From positions 1-64,000 of the forward strand of contig NZ_SRHX01000002.1 of assembly GCF_004565475.1 (NCBI RefSeq): 64,000 bases of DNA, written 5' to 3'. This document shows positions 46,901 through 54,700 of this stretch, piece after piece. Position 1 is the first letter of the stretch. Every line of letters starts with the position of its first letter. The notes beneath the pieces were generated by a model. That model did no database searches, was not told the origin of the DNA, and saw nothing but the letters and a program-made list of their open reading frames with translations. This DNA is from Lonepinella koalarum. GTDB lineage: Bacteria > Pseudomonadota > Gammaproteobacteria > Enterobacterales > Pasteurellaceae. Made by a program: the position numbers and the translations under genes.

Positions 46901-48296
46901 GCCAAGCGAAAAACTGCTGAAAGACATGTTAGCCCAAGGGGCGTTATCCACTTACCGCACCTATTTGGAAACCACCGAAAAAGATTTGGTGAAAAAACTG
47001 CAAAAAGAAAATTCCGTTGTGAGCAAGAAACTGTTGCAAGCAGGAGAAGTCATTGCAGGCTATAACAAAATCTTTGACACAGTGTCATCGCTAGCGTCTT
47101 ATCAAGCCTTGATTGAACACGGGGTTGACCCAAAACAAGCGGCAGGGATTACTTTGGAACTCACCAACTTCCGCAAAACAGGGTCGGTGATGCCATTTTT
47201 CAAAGCCTTGTATGCCTTTGCACAACCAACGGCAATGGGCGGACGTAACATGATGAAATATTTGTCTACGCCAAAAGGGCAAAAACGTTTCCTAGGGTAT
47301 ATGGCGGTGATGATGCCGTTGTATATGATGTTGCGTGCCTTGTGGGACGATGACGAAGGGGGTAACGAACTGGACAAACAGGGGGATATTACCCGTTATA
47401 TTCCGATTCCGTTACCGGGCGAGAAAATACTAAAAATCCCCGTGGGGTTTGGTATGCCACAATTGGCGTGGAACTTTGCCACCAATATGGTCAAAGCGGC
47501 AGTGTCGGATATTTCCGTTTCCGAAGCAGCGGTGAATATGTTTGTGCAAAGTACAAAATCCATTGCCCCCATTGCCCCAAGTGAAATTTCAGCAGGCAAA
47601 TATCCGTTGGAGAAAGCGGCGTTAACCTTTACCCCAACGCTACTACAACCCATTGCACAAATTACCTTAAACCGTAATGCTTTTGGTAACAGCATCACCA
47701 CGGAATATGTCAACAAAGACAAGCTCAAAGCGGAACAAGCTAAATCTACCACGGCGGATTTTTGGCAAGATCTAGCCTTGGGGATTCATGACACCATTGG
47801 CGTGGATATGCACCCTGAACAGGTGAAAAATGTGTTTGACGGTTACAGCGGTTTTGTTGGCTCACTGAAAGAGTTAAGCACGATGTTTATTGAAAATCCG
47901 AATCGAGAAAAACACGGCTTAGACACTCGCATTCCGTTTATCAATCAGCTCATTGGCACGCCAAATCAATTTGCTAACGCCAGCCGTTATTATGAAAGCA
48001 TTCACGAAGCGGCAAATGTGGCAAGGGAATACAACTCTCGTAAAGAACGGGGCAAGTTAGATGGTTGGCTTACGGACGAACGCAAGGACATTGTCACTTT
48101 CTATGAACTTGACAAAAAACGTTCCGCCCAAATCCGCAGCCAAAAAGCCCAACTAACAAAAGCCTTGCGAGCAGGAAGACTCAGCCAAGAAGCCTACGAG
48201 CAACGCTTGCGAGATTACCATCAACATTCAGATGAATATCAACGCGTCATGTTAAACCGCTGGCGAAAAATGCAAGGGTTGAATACGGCAGAGTAA
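37968..48296 (+). CDS. Giant polyvalent virion protein (3,442 aa)
   Basis: One uninterrupted frame, site AGGAAG. Segments in order: disordered start and a Gly/Ala-rich hydrophobic region (about 120-345); DdrB-like ParB domain (about 495-660, with GNTIIAGNGRSMAIQQAY); PBECR/barnase-like nuclease region (about 875-1010, GVGWIDFIWG...KGVSHII); zinc metallopeptidase with WHELAH at about 1131; MuF-C/barnase-like region (about 1280-1460); ADP-ribosyltransferase (about 1510-1715, VVYRGT, GFWFTP, SGEVFIVFNPNQIKSA); polyvalent-associated domain (about 1740-2200); LPD3-type region (about 2230-2465); long C-terminal region with an LPD38-like part (about 2900-3100). Such proteins are packaged and injected to disarm the host. 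Confidence 0.82.
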   Translation: MSQSTDELIRLFQNPNNPPAVNVQQAFADLYGAPNAMTAQPDTAFGLASLYAPPTVQVAPQNDIPPSAGFWGNVKDAALVVPKSATRLVSSVGGLIDPQGALRQWGDEATQYWQNLETEENRYNREQNAQRLALDKQLGGTGFTASLANFFENPLTTGGDVAESVLPGIAVGIGAAYLAPATGGVSLAAAAPMILGGVQGAGETRNEINDHIMAMPQEALDASPLYLQYLFQGHSPESARVALATSLKEHGGEVLMNGLSSAALERLGGFLPVGRAGSALNSAGGRFGREFVTETADEMAQQVTTNKAISDIDNAHSLTDNLGAAAFGGMLGGGLGGGVAYGMQRMMNSGKQETNQDDELINSLAEPQATQPAQPTDQTQAQTAVQNPPVSAVALNEQALERVLANIENESDRDDLFDELKADIQDGVIEQVAQENTRYGKLAAAYLAEVGHTDHVTDQATPTESQTAVQNPSDFSAKQSAEQAQIIPREWGLMGKTDEVDIGDNQYQPFQYEVVEADVLTPTQDKADNQFRDRNRVTSQTQIQRMAANLDPRKLGESPTMDMGAPLVAQNGNTIIAGNGRSMAIQQAYQQGKGDSYRQYLINNAGKFGIDTAQLANMKNPVLVRRLSNDVDIAQTAIRSNEQGGMQMSNLEQAKVDAQRLPSLGMFNVGENGELNNVANRQFINQFIANQSENMRNALLDGQGQLSQTGVQRLRNALLYTAYGDTDVLTRAVESTDQGAKNILNALVKVSPAVAQAKQNMANGRLGDVDISADIVRAVEVYNQLRSQGRNINEYLAQQDFVSELSPEAKSVLTIFNENHRSAKRIGEILDTYYRQAQNQGNIDQGNLFDDTPFDKVGTLEQAKVAEPETTLFSRSEIKSGQENIARGSQAMNMVIQQHSDVENAMFRQGVGWIDFIWGTVGRIRPNGKSKGAKGVSHIINKRMQADNMSREQVENFLTQELPSVINNGDITEHRVEEQSENIRIEHNGNVVHLVKEQGKNAWLLTAFESHSVNQGTGVSSSDLRTNSPTPSRAEVGADGINNIQQRQQSVNTQATQDQQTLSRILGEKTASHIEVVDRNTVQPPKGETAESLLDGNVEGWYDSTTQKIYIYSDNITANNVMSREERLAWVAWHELAHRGVDVTLGARFEDIVTRMGKHPVVERIAKTIQQERAEYGEVPFTVAVEEAVAEINAAVETGNWAELESRYNVKIGRLWKDGFGQYLRKYANVLRRVVNAILKRDPNSMAMTTQEVFDVLAGIRQGGIGSDTQGESGSGEVRYSLSEDPNSDFAKAVDAVANGENVQGYVNVGTTPDVLKMIGLPDTDVTIHGSTFKKVMQDKHNVTPETLKQLPKQINNPVAVMKSSTQENGYVVLTELTENVNGVNKPVVAALHLKQTQQGIELINIASVYGRNNSQIQRGLENDLLYWNKEKGAKFLDNLTLQLRSPLSENSSPKWTDFADTFGLQLPAYVSQNQSLSERNIKTETDLSQYQSENKSDSGVNSASKVHPELTEENYNQAKADGKTELTFEQWKQVRTPEFKRWFGDWENDPKNASKVINPRTGEPLVVYRGTPQDLGYTFKYGQSVYGGNQGFWFTPFESVAKTYAFDDVTGETGDIKAVFIKSTKPLDARELGFRATSKHFYNFFADKFGYSESNGSNKFFDITDLHAKNQDYINSNLERNGYDGFTFNDKSASGEVFIVFNPNQIKSATDNNGEFNPDNDDIRFSRKAPRKENYQRDLMVTHSLSAENIMHADKMGGLPMASLAISKQGSNIDFGEVTLIGDRNHIDPKGENKANVFGSDIYSPRYPQVSYKLNAKDQRALYQRFEDTAKLLNDKGFDWNFTGNLEQKGVSNILADSAEVQYEFLQSKGIEPNIVYEEKAHNEFADYQSVQKALSNGGIDALRSDDFLRDFAKERLAKLEEARAKQGNTTSPIVRKSTERKIAEMQDIINMSAENRAFYLNGDIKRLVKGLDPTTDVDYGRTKAALNEQITQHHYQNAFNQYVQDIVAPLDIREQLENGENPRTGETRYVEHSLENVVKKLKQNLRGGESFDYGTGSLRAKVTPQFKSVPDIQKNKSRLVDKETSEQAIEQMENDVATLGEQLGVGNEIYNLLHNAVDESIEQAFVYSSVENTPQNRQAVADMLAKLKAMPTEYFEAKAKDVTQFSDFLGAVVPENLPKNAYNVLEKAGLKIYEYDPNDTNSRAETVKQATNELDENSGGNVLFSRRPKTETLEKLRESESIHISGKEIEASSDMKQYKRNALNYGKSLRGVYTNKDTGGKVNLTRSSILEVLHHDFKNPEHLQSIAAIPQIIENAVYLDTLPNEDKAKNPEIREYDYYVAGLNIGKKDYTVRAVIATDSNGEKYYDHKLTPIEKGELIAIASRITSSRIDNNSPNDELLEFTSRVSTAENPNSSSEKGELLSTLGITTPNSESNSPFSAIDDKRLLQILQEDNQQEADNANNDIRYSRRQSAANLAQKGQATQEAGWFDDVRGRNFAGLRERWNTLIGKVDEKVADQLRPVNDWIDGLKDHGYSEHEIEMLRHDLYLATGRRDALNSEIEQQFLKPLMAKLVALSKKYNKDELTIKRLVGYWASTRYAIEKNNEILARERKAMLEAKAERSLAQNEWAKDPTNPDLIKAVEDADKVYRKANRTYRRRKHDVESIDPDVEFKIGTAGGWSNANAKIIMDNIEKHISRVDLEEAVRHLYRLNQHRLVLDHASGRYTEEQYREFKKNPHYVPLTGDPNAQEDFDGISGAGQTAVNISRDRQLKGRKMSEAEDGIDASWRAIGKTTTYSGWAEFKNRIDDIYQEKLDELVQINHLAEKSAREQLEKTLGLSKKRLGGTTRSSDNVLIRKQGGEYFEYGLPPAVIQAIQRENVEQSNSFMRAVSKPLGWFARGVTQWNITFAPVNMMRDVWEKSEFIRIQKVFDKNGNLLDSQQMDKIARTFLNNAVNPSKGIWQATKRFGFNQTLRDSQPSEKLLKDMLAQGALSTYRTYLETTEKDLVKKLQKENSVVSKKLLQAGEVIAGYNKIFDTVSSLASYQALIEHGVDPKQAAGITLELTNFRKTGSVMPFFKALYAFAQPTAMGGRNMMKYLSTPKGQKRFLGYMAVMMPLYMMLRALWDDDEGGNELDKQGDITRYIPIPLPGEKILKIPVGFGMPQLAWNFATNMVKAAVSDISVSEAAVNMFVQSTKSIAPIAPSEISAGKYPLEKAALTFTPTLLQPIAQITLNRNAFGNSITTEYVNKDKLKAEQAKSTTADFWQDLALGIHDTIGVDMHPEQVKNVFDGYSGFVGSLKELSTMFIENPNREKHGLDTRIPFINQLIGTPNQFANASRYYESIHEAANVAREYNSRKERGKLDGWLTDERKDIVTFYELDKKRSAQIRSQKAQLTKALRAGRLSQEAYEQRLRDYHQHSDEYQRVMLNRWRKMQGLNTAE

Positions 48297-48434
48297 AAAC
48301 GTAGGAAAAACACAGGGAAAAAACACCGCGGTTTTTGAATGAAAATCAGGATAAAACTGCGGTGGATTTTGTGTGAGATTTGACAGGGTTAATCTTTCGG
48401 CTTAACATAACTCAATCTTTAAAAGGGGGAAACT

Positions 48435-48881
48435 ATGTCACCATTAACCTTATCCATGTCATCAGCGATTGATAATTTATTGCCACACTCTTTGTTTGAT
48501 TCTAACAATGACACACCAATACAAGAAATACACTTTCGTATTTCAGCGGTGAATCAATTATTAATGAGTTTTTTAAATGAAGTTCAGCAAAATCCTACTG
48601 TTTGGGATTATGTCGATCCAATTCAATTAAAACTGTTATTTATTAAACACAGAGAATTAATTACTGAAACTAAAACCGTTTTTCAAGACGGTTCTAAAAT
48701 CATGGCGTTATTGGATAATATGGAACATACCATTGATAAAATTGAAGAACTATATCCTGAACAATCAGGCTTTAACTTTGATTTGGAAAGAATGAAAGAA
48801 CGAGTGGAAGGGGAATTTATTGCATTGCCTAGCCATATTAAAACAGCAAAAGAAATTAAAGCGTGGTTATTAAATGGCTAA
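48435..48881 (+). CDS. Helical protein, first member of two-gene pair B
   Basis: 148 residues. Helical with regular hydrophobic spacing (IQEIHFRISAVNQLLMSFLNEVQQNPTVWDYV, LKLLFIKHRELITETKTVFQDGSKIMALLDNMEHTIDKIEEL). The last eight bases overlap the next start. No family recognised. It parallels the first member of pair A in place and character, but I cannot show homology by eye. Confidence 0.6.
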   Translation: MSPLTLSMSSAIDNLLPHSLFDSNNDTPIQEIHFRISAVNQLLMSFLNEVQQNPTVWDYVDPIQLKLLFIKHRELITETKTVFQDGSKIMALLDNMEHTIDKIEELYPEQSGFNFDLERMKERVEGEFIALPSHIKTAKEIKAWLLNG

Positions 48882-49251
48882 TTTACAAGTAGAATTTGCA
48901 ACACAATTCAAACATGAATTTAAAAATCTTCCGACAGCAGACAAAGATAAAATTACACATTTTGTTGAGCATATCTTAACAAACGGATTTATTGGTTTGG
49001 AAGGTAAAAATAAATCATCAAATGATGTCAATTTTAATGATGCTAATTATGTTAGCAAGATAGAATATGCAAGGAAATATCGTTTATGGCATTATCATAT
49101 TGGTATTATTCAATATGATCTAACAAAGCCTTATGGCAGACGAACATCAGAGTATGTGCTTCATTATCAACGTTTAGTTAACATGGTTCGTATTGTCGAT
49201 TTATCCGCTCACCCACCATTTAGACTACCAACGAAAGATTACTTAAAATAA
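48874..49251 (+). CDS. Toxin-like protein, second member of pair B
   Basis: 125 residues. Begins NLQVEFATQFKHEFKNLPTADKDKITHFVEHILTNGF, a RelE-superfamily-like helix, then KYRLWHYHIGI, TSEYVLHYQRLVNMVRIVDLSAHPPFRLP. Key residues shared with the protein at 34310 are listed there. The two are paralogues about 14 kb apart in one prophage. The fold is guessed as RelE/YafO-like; activity is not established. A terminator follows. Confidence 0.58.
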   Translation: MANLQVEFATQFKHEFKNLPTADKDKITHFVEHILTNGFIGLEGKNKSSNDVNFNDANYVSKIEYARKYRLWHYHIGIIQYDLTKPYGRRTSEYVLHYQRLVNMVRIVDLSAHPPFRLPTKDYLK

Positions 49252-49254
49252 CCC

Positions 49255-49291
49255 AACCGCCCAAATCTAAACCACTAGGGCGGTTTTTTGT
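49255..49291 (+). terminator. Intrinsic terminator
   Basis: AACCGCCC-AAATCTAAACCACTA-GGGCGGTT followed by TTTT. Confidence 0.85.
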
Positions 49292-49311
49292 TACCCAAAA
49301 TCAGGAGAACC

Positions 49312-49509
49312 ATGGCAAATCAATACACCGAAATTATCGAACAATTGCGTGACCAATCAGATAAAGACAGCAATAAACAAGCCTTGTATGAATTTTATCT
49401 GATGTTACCGAACAACGGATTAAAAGCTCAATTTACCCAAGAATTGATTGAACAATTTGAAGATTTAATTGAGCTTTTTCATTACCGACATTTACATGAT
49501 TACATTTAA
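49312..49509 (+). CDS. Small hypothetical protein (65 aa)
   Basis: From ATG 49312 with AGGAGAACC. Acidic and helical (TEIIEQLRDQSDKDSNKQALYEFYLML, LIEQFEDLIELFHYRHLHDYI). No family recognised. It lies 9 bp before the next virion gene. Confidence 0.6.
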   Translation: MANQYTEIIEQLRDQSDKDSNKQALYEFYLMLPNNGLKAQFTQELIEQFEDLIELFHYRHLHDYI

Positions 49510-49518
49510 GGGGGAAAC

Positions 49519-50403
49519 ATGGCAGAAGAAACCAGCATGATGGATTCCATTAGTGAAGCCTTTTTCGGCAAGGATATAGACTGCAAAAGCGTACAAGATA
49601 AAATAGAAGCAATTCCTGACGGGGATAAACTCACCAACGCCAGTGCTAAAGCCCGTGCCTTGGCTATGGCAGATTATGCGTGCAAATATTTTGAAGCCGT
49701 GCAACAAAACGCCAACGCCAATATGATTATTGCCCTGATTCAACAGGCAGCGTCCTTTTATTTTGCCGACAAACAACATGACACTGCTAAGCAAGCACAA
49801 AATCGTTTTGACGCGATTTGGAATAACCAAAAGGACAAAAGCGACAAACTGTTTAATCATTGGTATGACCACAGCCGACCGATTGAAATCAACATGCTAA
49901 ACGAAGCCAGGGCAAGGGAACAAGCAGGTTATCAAGTGGATTATGACACGGCGAAAAACCGAGCTATTGCCACCGCTCGTAGTGAGTTCTCCCGTGCGAG
50001 AGATAAAGTGCAACGGGAAAGTCGTATTCATTGTGTGGGGGCAACACGCACGGCATTACGCCAATTACAAATCGCCGAAGCCAGAGCCACCGTGCTTGCC
50101 ACCAATCAAGCCATCCGCATGGAAGAAGAACGCAAACACCAACGGGAAAGCCAATACCGAGAAGAAACCTACAAATGGAATGCCCTATTCCAAGGACGAG
50201 TGGGTGACAGCCTAAACGCCATTCGCACCGCTCAACAAGCGGCAGCTGCTGCCAGCCAAATTAACCCTTATGACGGCTGGTCAAATGCTGTGGCAAATTT
50301 AAGCCACATTGGGGGAGCAATGGGGACAGCCAATATGGCAAGTTTCCAAGGGGCAAACACCGCTACCCCGTCATTATTTGGTAGTGGATTTTACAACAAT
50401 TAA
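49519..50403 (+). CDS. Ejection (internal virion) protein, helical
   Basis: 294 residues. Long helices with many Ala, Arg and Gln (ASAKARALAMADYACKYFEAVQQNANANMIIALIQQ, RARDKVQRESRIHCVGATRTALRQLQIAEARATVLATNQAIRMEEERKHQRES), ending in a Gly/Ala/Asn-rich tail. Composition and place after the giant protein suit a virion core protein. No named family. Confidence 0.6.
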   Translation: MAEETSMMDSISEAFFGKDIDCKSVQDKIEAIPDGDKLTNASAKARALAMADYACKYFEAVQQNANANMIIALIQQAASFYFADKQHDTAKQAQNRFDAIWNNQKDKSDKLFNHWYDHSRPIEINMLNEARAREQAGYQVDYDTAKNRAIATARSEFSRARDKVQRESRIHCVGATRTALRQLQIAEARATVLATNQAIRMEEERKHQRESQYREETYKWNALFQGRVGDSLNAIRTAQQAAAAASQINPYDGWSNAVANLSHIGGAMGTANMASFQGANTATPSLFGSGFYNN

Positions 50404-50418
50404 TCACAGGGAGAACAA

Positions 50419-50742
50419 ATGAAACCGATTAAAATTGACAGAAAGGTAGCAAAAACCACCTTTCACATTGACAATTGCAGTCAAGCAGACAGTGCAACCA
50501 TTGAAATTACCCGAGTGGGCGGAAGCGATACGATTGTTTATCCGTCCTTAGAACTCACCGATTCCAGCGTGGTGTTTATGTGGGACGACGCATTATACAA
50601 AGCCCGTTCAGGACGCTATCAAGGAATTATCCGCATAGACGGCTGTAAGCCATTTTGCGTGCCGATTCACATTGGGTGCAACTGTAATATGGGTAGTAGC
50701 GAAAACGGTTATTTTTATTCACAAGAATGTTTGGAGTGTTAA
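50419..50742 (+). CDS. Small beta-rich protein with cysteine-rich tail (107 aa)
   Basis: Beta-sandwich-like N-terminus (TTFHIDNCSQADSATIEITRVGGSDTIVYPSLELTDSSVVFMW), then a cysteine cluster at the end (CNCNMGSS, QECLEC). It resembles fibre or adaptor tip domains of phages but no family is certain. It is followed one base later by another Cys-tailed gene. Confidence 0.6.
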   Translation: MKPIKIDRKVAKTTFHIDNCSQADSATIEITRVGGSDTIVYPSLELTDSSVVFMWDDALYKARSGRYQGIIRIDGCKPFCVPIHIGCNCNMGSSENGYFYSQECLEC

Positions 50743-50743
50743 A

Positions 50744-51085
50744 ATGAGTTACAAATGGTTAAACGGTTACCAAACCACCTTAAGCGAAGCAATCAGCAGT
50801 AGCAAAAAATTACTGCCAATTTTAGATGCCAAAGAACTGGCACAACGCCTAGGTGAAGATCACAGCTATCTCGTCATCAATGACGGCACGGGTGCAGAAA
50901 TCATCAAAGTCATCAGTTACGGCAACCAAGTCAAAATTGAACGCGGACAAGACAACACCAAAGCCAAAGCCTTTCCCGCTGGCAGCTGCATAAAATGGGA
51001 AGTCACCAAACAAGGCATCACCGAAACCATCTGCAACAAAGAATTTGAATGCAGTGACGTGGTGGGGTGTGGGTGTAAGGATTGA
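50744..51085 (+). CDS. Cys-tailed structural protein (113 aa)
   Basis: From ATG 50744. The N-terminal segment (MSYKWLNGYQTTLSEAISSSKKLLPIL) and RLGEDHSYLVINDGTGAEIIKVISYGNQVKIERGQDNTKAKAFPAGSCIKWEVT in outline match a domain seen in phage tail/tape-like proteins that begin with 'L-L---ls-----l-v'; it is likely a virion adaptor for fibres. It ends NKEFECSDVVGCGCKD. It is the last phage gene before attR and is followed by a terminator. Confidence 0.62.
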   Translation: MSYKWLNGYQTTLSEAISSSKKLLPILDAKELAQRLGEDHSYLVINDGTGAEIIKVISYGNQVKIERGQDNTKAKAFPAGSCIKWEVTKQGITETICNKEFECSDVVGCGCKD

Positions 51086-51089
51086 TAGA

Positions 51090-51113
51090 GAGACCGCAGT
51101 TCAGCGGTCTTCT
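51090..51113 (+). terminator. Terminator-like hairpin closing the late operon
   Basis: GAGACCGC-AGTTCA-GCGGTCTTC with a short T-rich tail. Confidence 0.7.
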
Positions 51114-51273
51114 TCCCTACTAAAATAACAACATTCCCCATACCCAAAACAATCCCCAAACAAAACCAAAAAGGAAAAATTAGTTGATATATTAAACAAA
51201 AAACACGCTAGGGTAAAAATACAAGTCGTTGAAATTAAATTATTTTGTGTTTAATTTTATTTACATCAACTAA

Positions 51274-51333
51274 GTCTTGAAAACCGGCGAGGGTTTACGC
51301 CCTCCGTGAGTTCGAATCTCACTTCCTCCGCCA
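51274..51333 (+). other. Prophage attachment site: 3' fragment of tRNA-Ser(UGA)
   Basis: The sequence CTTGAAAACCGGCGAGGG, a variable arm, then GAGTTCGAATCTC, then CCTCCGCCA is the 3' part of a serine tRNA starting at the anticodon loop (CTTGAAA, anticodon TGA) and ending in CCA. The 5' half is missing: the DNA to the left is AT-rich phage sequence that cannot form a D arm. This is the attachment-site duplication left by integration into tRNA-Ser; the intact copy should be at the other prophage end. Confidence 0.88.
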
Positions 51334-51347
51334 CTTAATTCTAGAGA

Positions 51348-51382
51348 AGTCGTAAGTTAATCAATAGCTTACGGCTTTTTTG
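51348..51382 (+). terminator. Terminator of the tRNA-Ser locus
   Basis: AGTCGTAAG-TTAATCAATAG-CTTACGGCT followed by TTTTT; normally ends the tRNA transcript. Confidence 0.8.
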
Positions 51383-51385
51383 TTT

Positions 51386-51660
51386 TCTGATAAGTTTTGG
51401 CTTAATAGACAAAATGGTTACTAAAAAGTGGGATAAAGACTTATATTGCGAAGCGTTAACCTATTGTTGTTTTTCAGTAAGAGTAAGCTTTTGAGTATGT
51501 AGAACTATTATTTTTCTCATTCGGTTAAGGTAAGATGTTTGTATGAGGTGTTCATTTTTTCAATGTTTGTTTTGTGTGGTAACTCAATAATACATTAAGT
51601 TGATGAACACTTTTTTTATTTGTTGCTGTTAGATGGTAAATTCAAGTATTTTATTTTTAA
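51386..51660. other. Host intergenic DNA, nothing recognised
   Basis: About 270 bp of AT-rich sequence between the tRNA fragment and the purL promoter. No open frame with a ribosome site and no repeat was found. Confidence 0.6.
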
Positions 51661-51666
51661 TTTCTT

Positions 51667-51705
51667 ACGCAAACGTTTTCGTTATAGGTTTTTTTCCTTT
51701 ATAAT
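51667..51705 (+). promoter_or_regulatory. purL promoter with PurR operator
   Basis: ACGCAAACGTTTTCGT (51667-51682) is a perfect match to the PurR box consensus of gamma-proteobacteria. A TATAAT lies at 51700-51705, so the operator covers the -35 region, the usual way PurR with hypoxanthine or guanine shuts purine synthesis. The start codon of purL is 48 bp further on, with AAAGGAAAA. Confidence 0.9.
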
Positions 51706-51753
51706 AACCTCCGTTTTATTTTATTCATCCCACTATTTTCAAAGGAAAACACC

Positions 51754-54700
51754 ATGTTCCAAATTTTCCGTGGCTCACCAGCCTTGTCTGAATTTCGTTT
51801 AAATCAATTAGCCACTCGTTTTCAAAAAACTAGCTTACCGGTTAATTCTTGCTATGCGGAATATGTACATTTTGCTCATTTGAAAGCAGCATTAAATACC
51901 GAAGAAATGCAAAAATTAGAAGAATTATTACATTATGGTCCAACGTTGGCACAGCATGAACCGCAAGGAGAATGTTATGTTGTGATTCCTCGTGTTGGTA
52001 CAATTTCTTCTTGGTCATCAAAAGCTACGGATATTGCTCATAACTGTGGTTTAGACAAGGTGGTGCGTTTAGAACGTGGTTTAGCATTTTATTTTGAATT
52101 TGAACGTGCTTTAACAGAGGATGAACAAGCAACATTGACTTATCATATTCACGACCGAATGATGGAAAATGTGGTGCGTGAATTGGTACATGCATCAAAA
52201 TTATTTTACCAACAAGAACCGAAAGCTTTTACTACCGTGGATATTTTAAGCAGTGGTCGCCAGGCATTAGAACAAGCTAATGTGAATTTAGGTTTAGCCT
52301 TGGCGGAAGATGAAATGGATTATTTAGTGGAAAATTTCACCGCACTTGGGCGTAATCCTGTAGATATTGAGTTATATATGTTTGCTCAAGCCAACTCGGA
52401 ACATTGTCGCCATAAAATCTTTAATGCGGATTGGGTGATTGACGGTGAAAAACAAGAAAAATCCTTGTTTAAAATGATCAAAAATACCTTTGAGAAAACC
52501 CCTGATTATGTGCTGTCCGCTTACAAAGACAATGCCGCAGTGATGAATGGCTCAAAAGTGGGGCGTTTCTTCCCCGATCAAGACGGGCAATATCGCTATC
52601 ACAATGAAGATGCTCATATTTTGATGAAAGTAGAAACTCACAACCATCCAACAGCTATCTCGCCATTTCCAGGGGCGGCAACAGGTTCGGGTGGTGAAAT
52701 TCGTGATGAAGGGGCAACAGGACGGGGTGCGAAACCAAAAGCAGGTTTAGTCGGTTTTTCGGTGTCTAACTTAGTGATCCCGGGCTTTGAGCAACCTTGG
52801 GAAAATCCGTTATCCAAACCGAATCGCATTGCCTCCGCCTTGGATATTATGCTTGACGGTCCTTTAGGCGGTGCGGCATTTAACAATGAATTTGGTCGCC
52901 CTGCTTTGTTGGGCTATTTCCGCACCTATGAAGAAAAAGTGAACAGCTTTGCTGGTGAAGAAGTCCGTGGTTATCATAAACCCATTATGTTGGCAGGCGG
53001 AATCGGCAATATCCGTGCTGAACACGTACAAAAAGGCGAAATTGCTGTTGGCTCAAAATTGATTGTGTTGGGTGGACCTGCGATGAATATCGGTTTGGGT
53101 GGCGGTGCGGCGTCCTCTATGGCATCAGGTAAATCCAAAGAAGATTTAGATTTTGCCTCCGTACAACGGGATAACCCTGAAATGGAACGCCGTTGTCAAG
53201 AAGTGATTGACCGTTGTTGGCAGTTGGGTGACGATAACCCGATTTTATTTATTCACGATGTGGGCGCTGGCGGTTTGTCTAATGCCATGCCTGAGCTTGT
53301 TCACGATGGCGGTCGTGGCGGTAATTTTGAATTACGCAAAATTCTCAGTGATGAACGGGGTATGTCACCGTTAGAAATTTGGTGTAACGAATCGCAAGAA
53401 CGCTATGTCTTAGCGGTGTCGCCTGAAAAATTACCGTTATTTGAAGCATTATGTCAGCGTGAACGTGCCCCTTATGCGGTAATCGGCGAAGCCACTGAAG
53501 CATTGCATTTAACCTTAAATGACCGTCATTTTGGCAACAAACCCATTGATTTGCCAATGAATGTGTTATTAGGCAAAACCCCGAAAATGACTCGTGATGT
53601 GCAGTCAACTGCGGTGCAAAATCCAGCCGTTTCTCAACATGGCATTACATTAAAAGATGCTTTACACCGTGTGTTGCGTTTACCTGTGGTGGCAGAAAAA
53701 ACTTTCTTAATTACTATTGGCGACCGCTCGGTGACAGGCATGGTGGCTCGTGATCAAATGGTTGGCCCGTGGCAAATTCCTGTATCGGATGTGGCAGTGA
53801 CGACTGCATCTTTAGACAGCTATCACGGGGAAGCGATGACCATTGGCGAACGGGCTCCAGTGGCGTTATTAGATTTTGCAGCGTCCGCACGTTTAGCGGT
53901 AGCGGAAAGTATTACCAACATTGCGGCAACTAACATTGGCGATATTAAACGCATTAAACTCTCTGCCAACTGGATGTCAGCGGCAGGACACCATGGCGAA
54001 GATGCAGGGCTATATCAAGCAGTCAAAGCCGTGGGTGAAGAACTTTGTCCTGCCTTAGGCTTAACCATTCCTGTAGGTAAAGATTCCATGTCCATGAAAA
54101 CCACTTGGCAAGAAAACGGCGAACAAAAATCTGTGACTGCACCGTTATCATTGGTAATTAGTGCCTTTGCTAGAGTGGAAGATGTGCGTAAAACCGTGAC
54201 CCCACAATTACGCACTGATCAAGGGGTAACTCGCTTGTTATTAATTGATTTAGGTGAAGGGCGAAACCGCTTAGGAGCAACGGCACTGGCTCAAGTTTAT
54301 AAACAATTAGGCGACAAACCAGCAGACGTCGTCAATGTTGATTTGTTGAAAAACTTCTTTAATGCGATGCAAACCTTAGTTCAAGATGGTAAGCTGTTAG
54401 CTTATCACGACCGTTCAGACGGCGGTTTAATTGTTACTTTAGCGGAAATGGCATTTGCTGGACATTGTGGTGTGTCAGCACATATTAGTACTTTAGGTGA
54501 TAACGATCTTAGTGTGCTTTTCAACGAAGAATTAGGGGCAGTGATTCAAGTACGTGAAAGCGATCTTAATGCAGTACGTGACGTATTAAGTCAACATGGG
54601 CTGATTCATTTAACCAAAGAATTAGGTTATGTGACCGAAAATGATGAATTTATCATTTCTCGTGGTAATAAAGTGTTACTGGACGAAAAACGTTCGGAGT

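Noticed and set aside
37968-48296. Giant protein considered as an N4-type virion RNA polymerase
   Set aside because: Length is similar, but no polymerase motifs were seen and several other enzyme modules and polyvalent-protein domains are present.
51190-51333. A complete tRNA-Ser gene at the prophage edge
   Set aside because: Only the part from the anticodon loop to CCA is present; the upstream DNA cannot form the acceptor or D arm.
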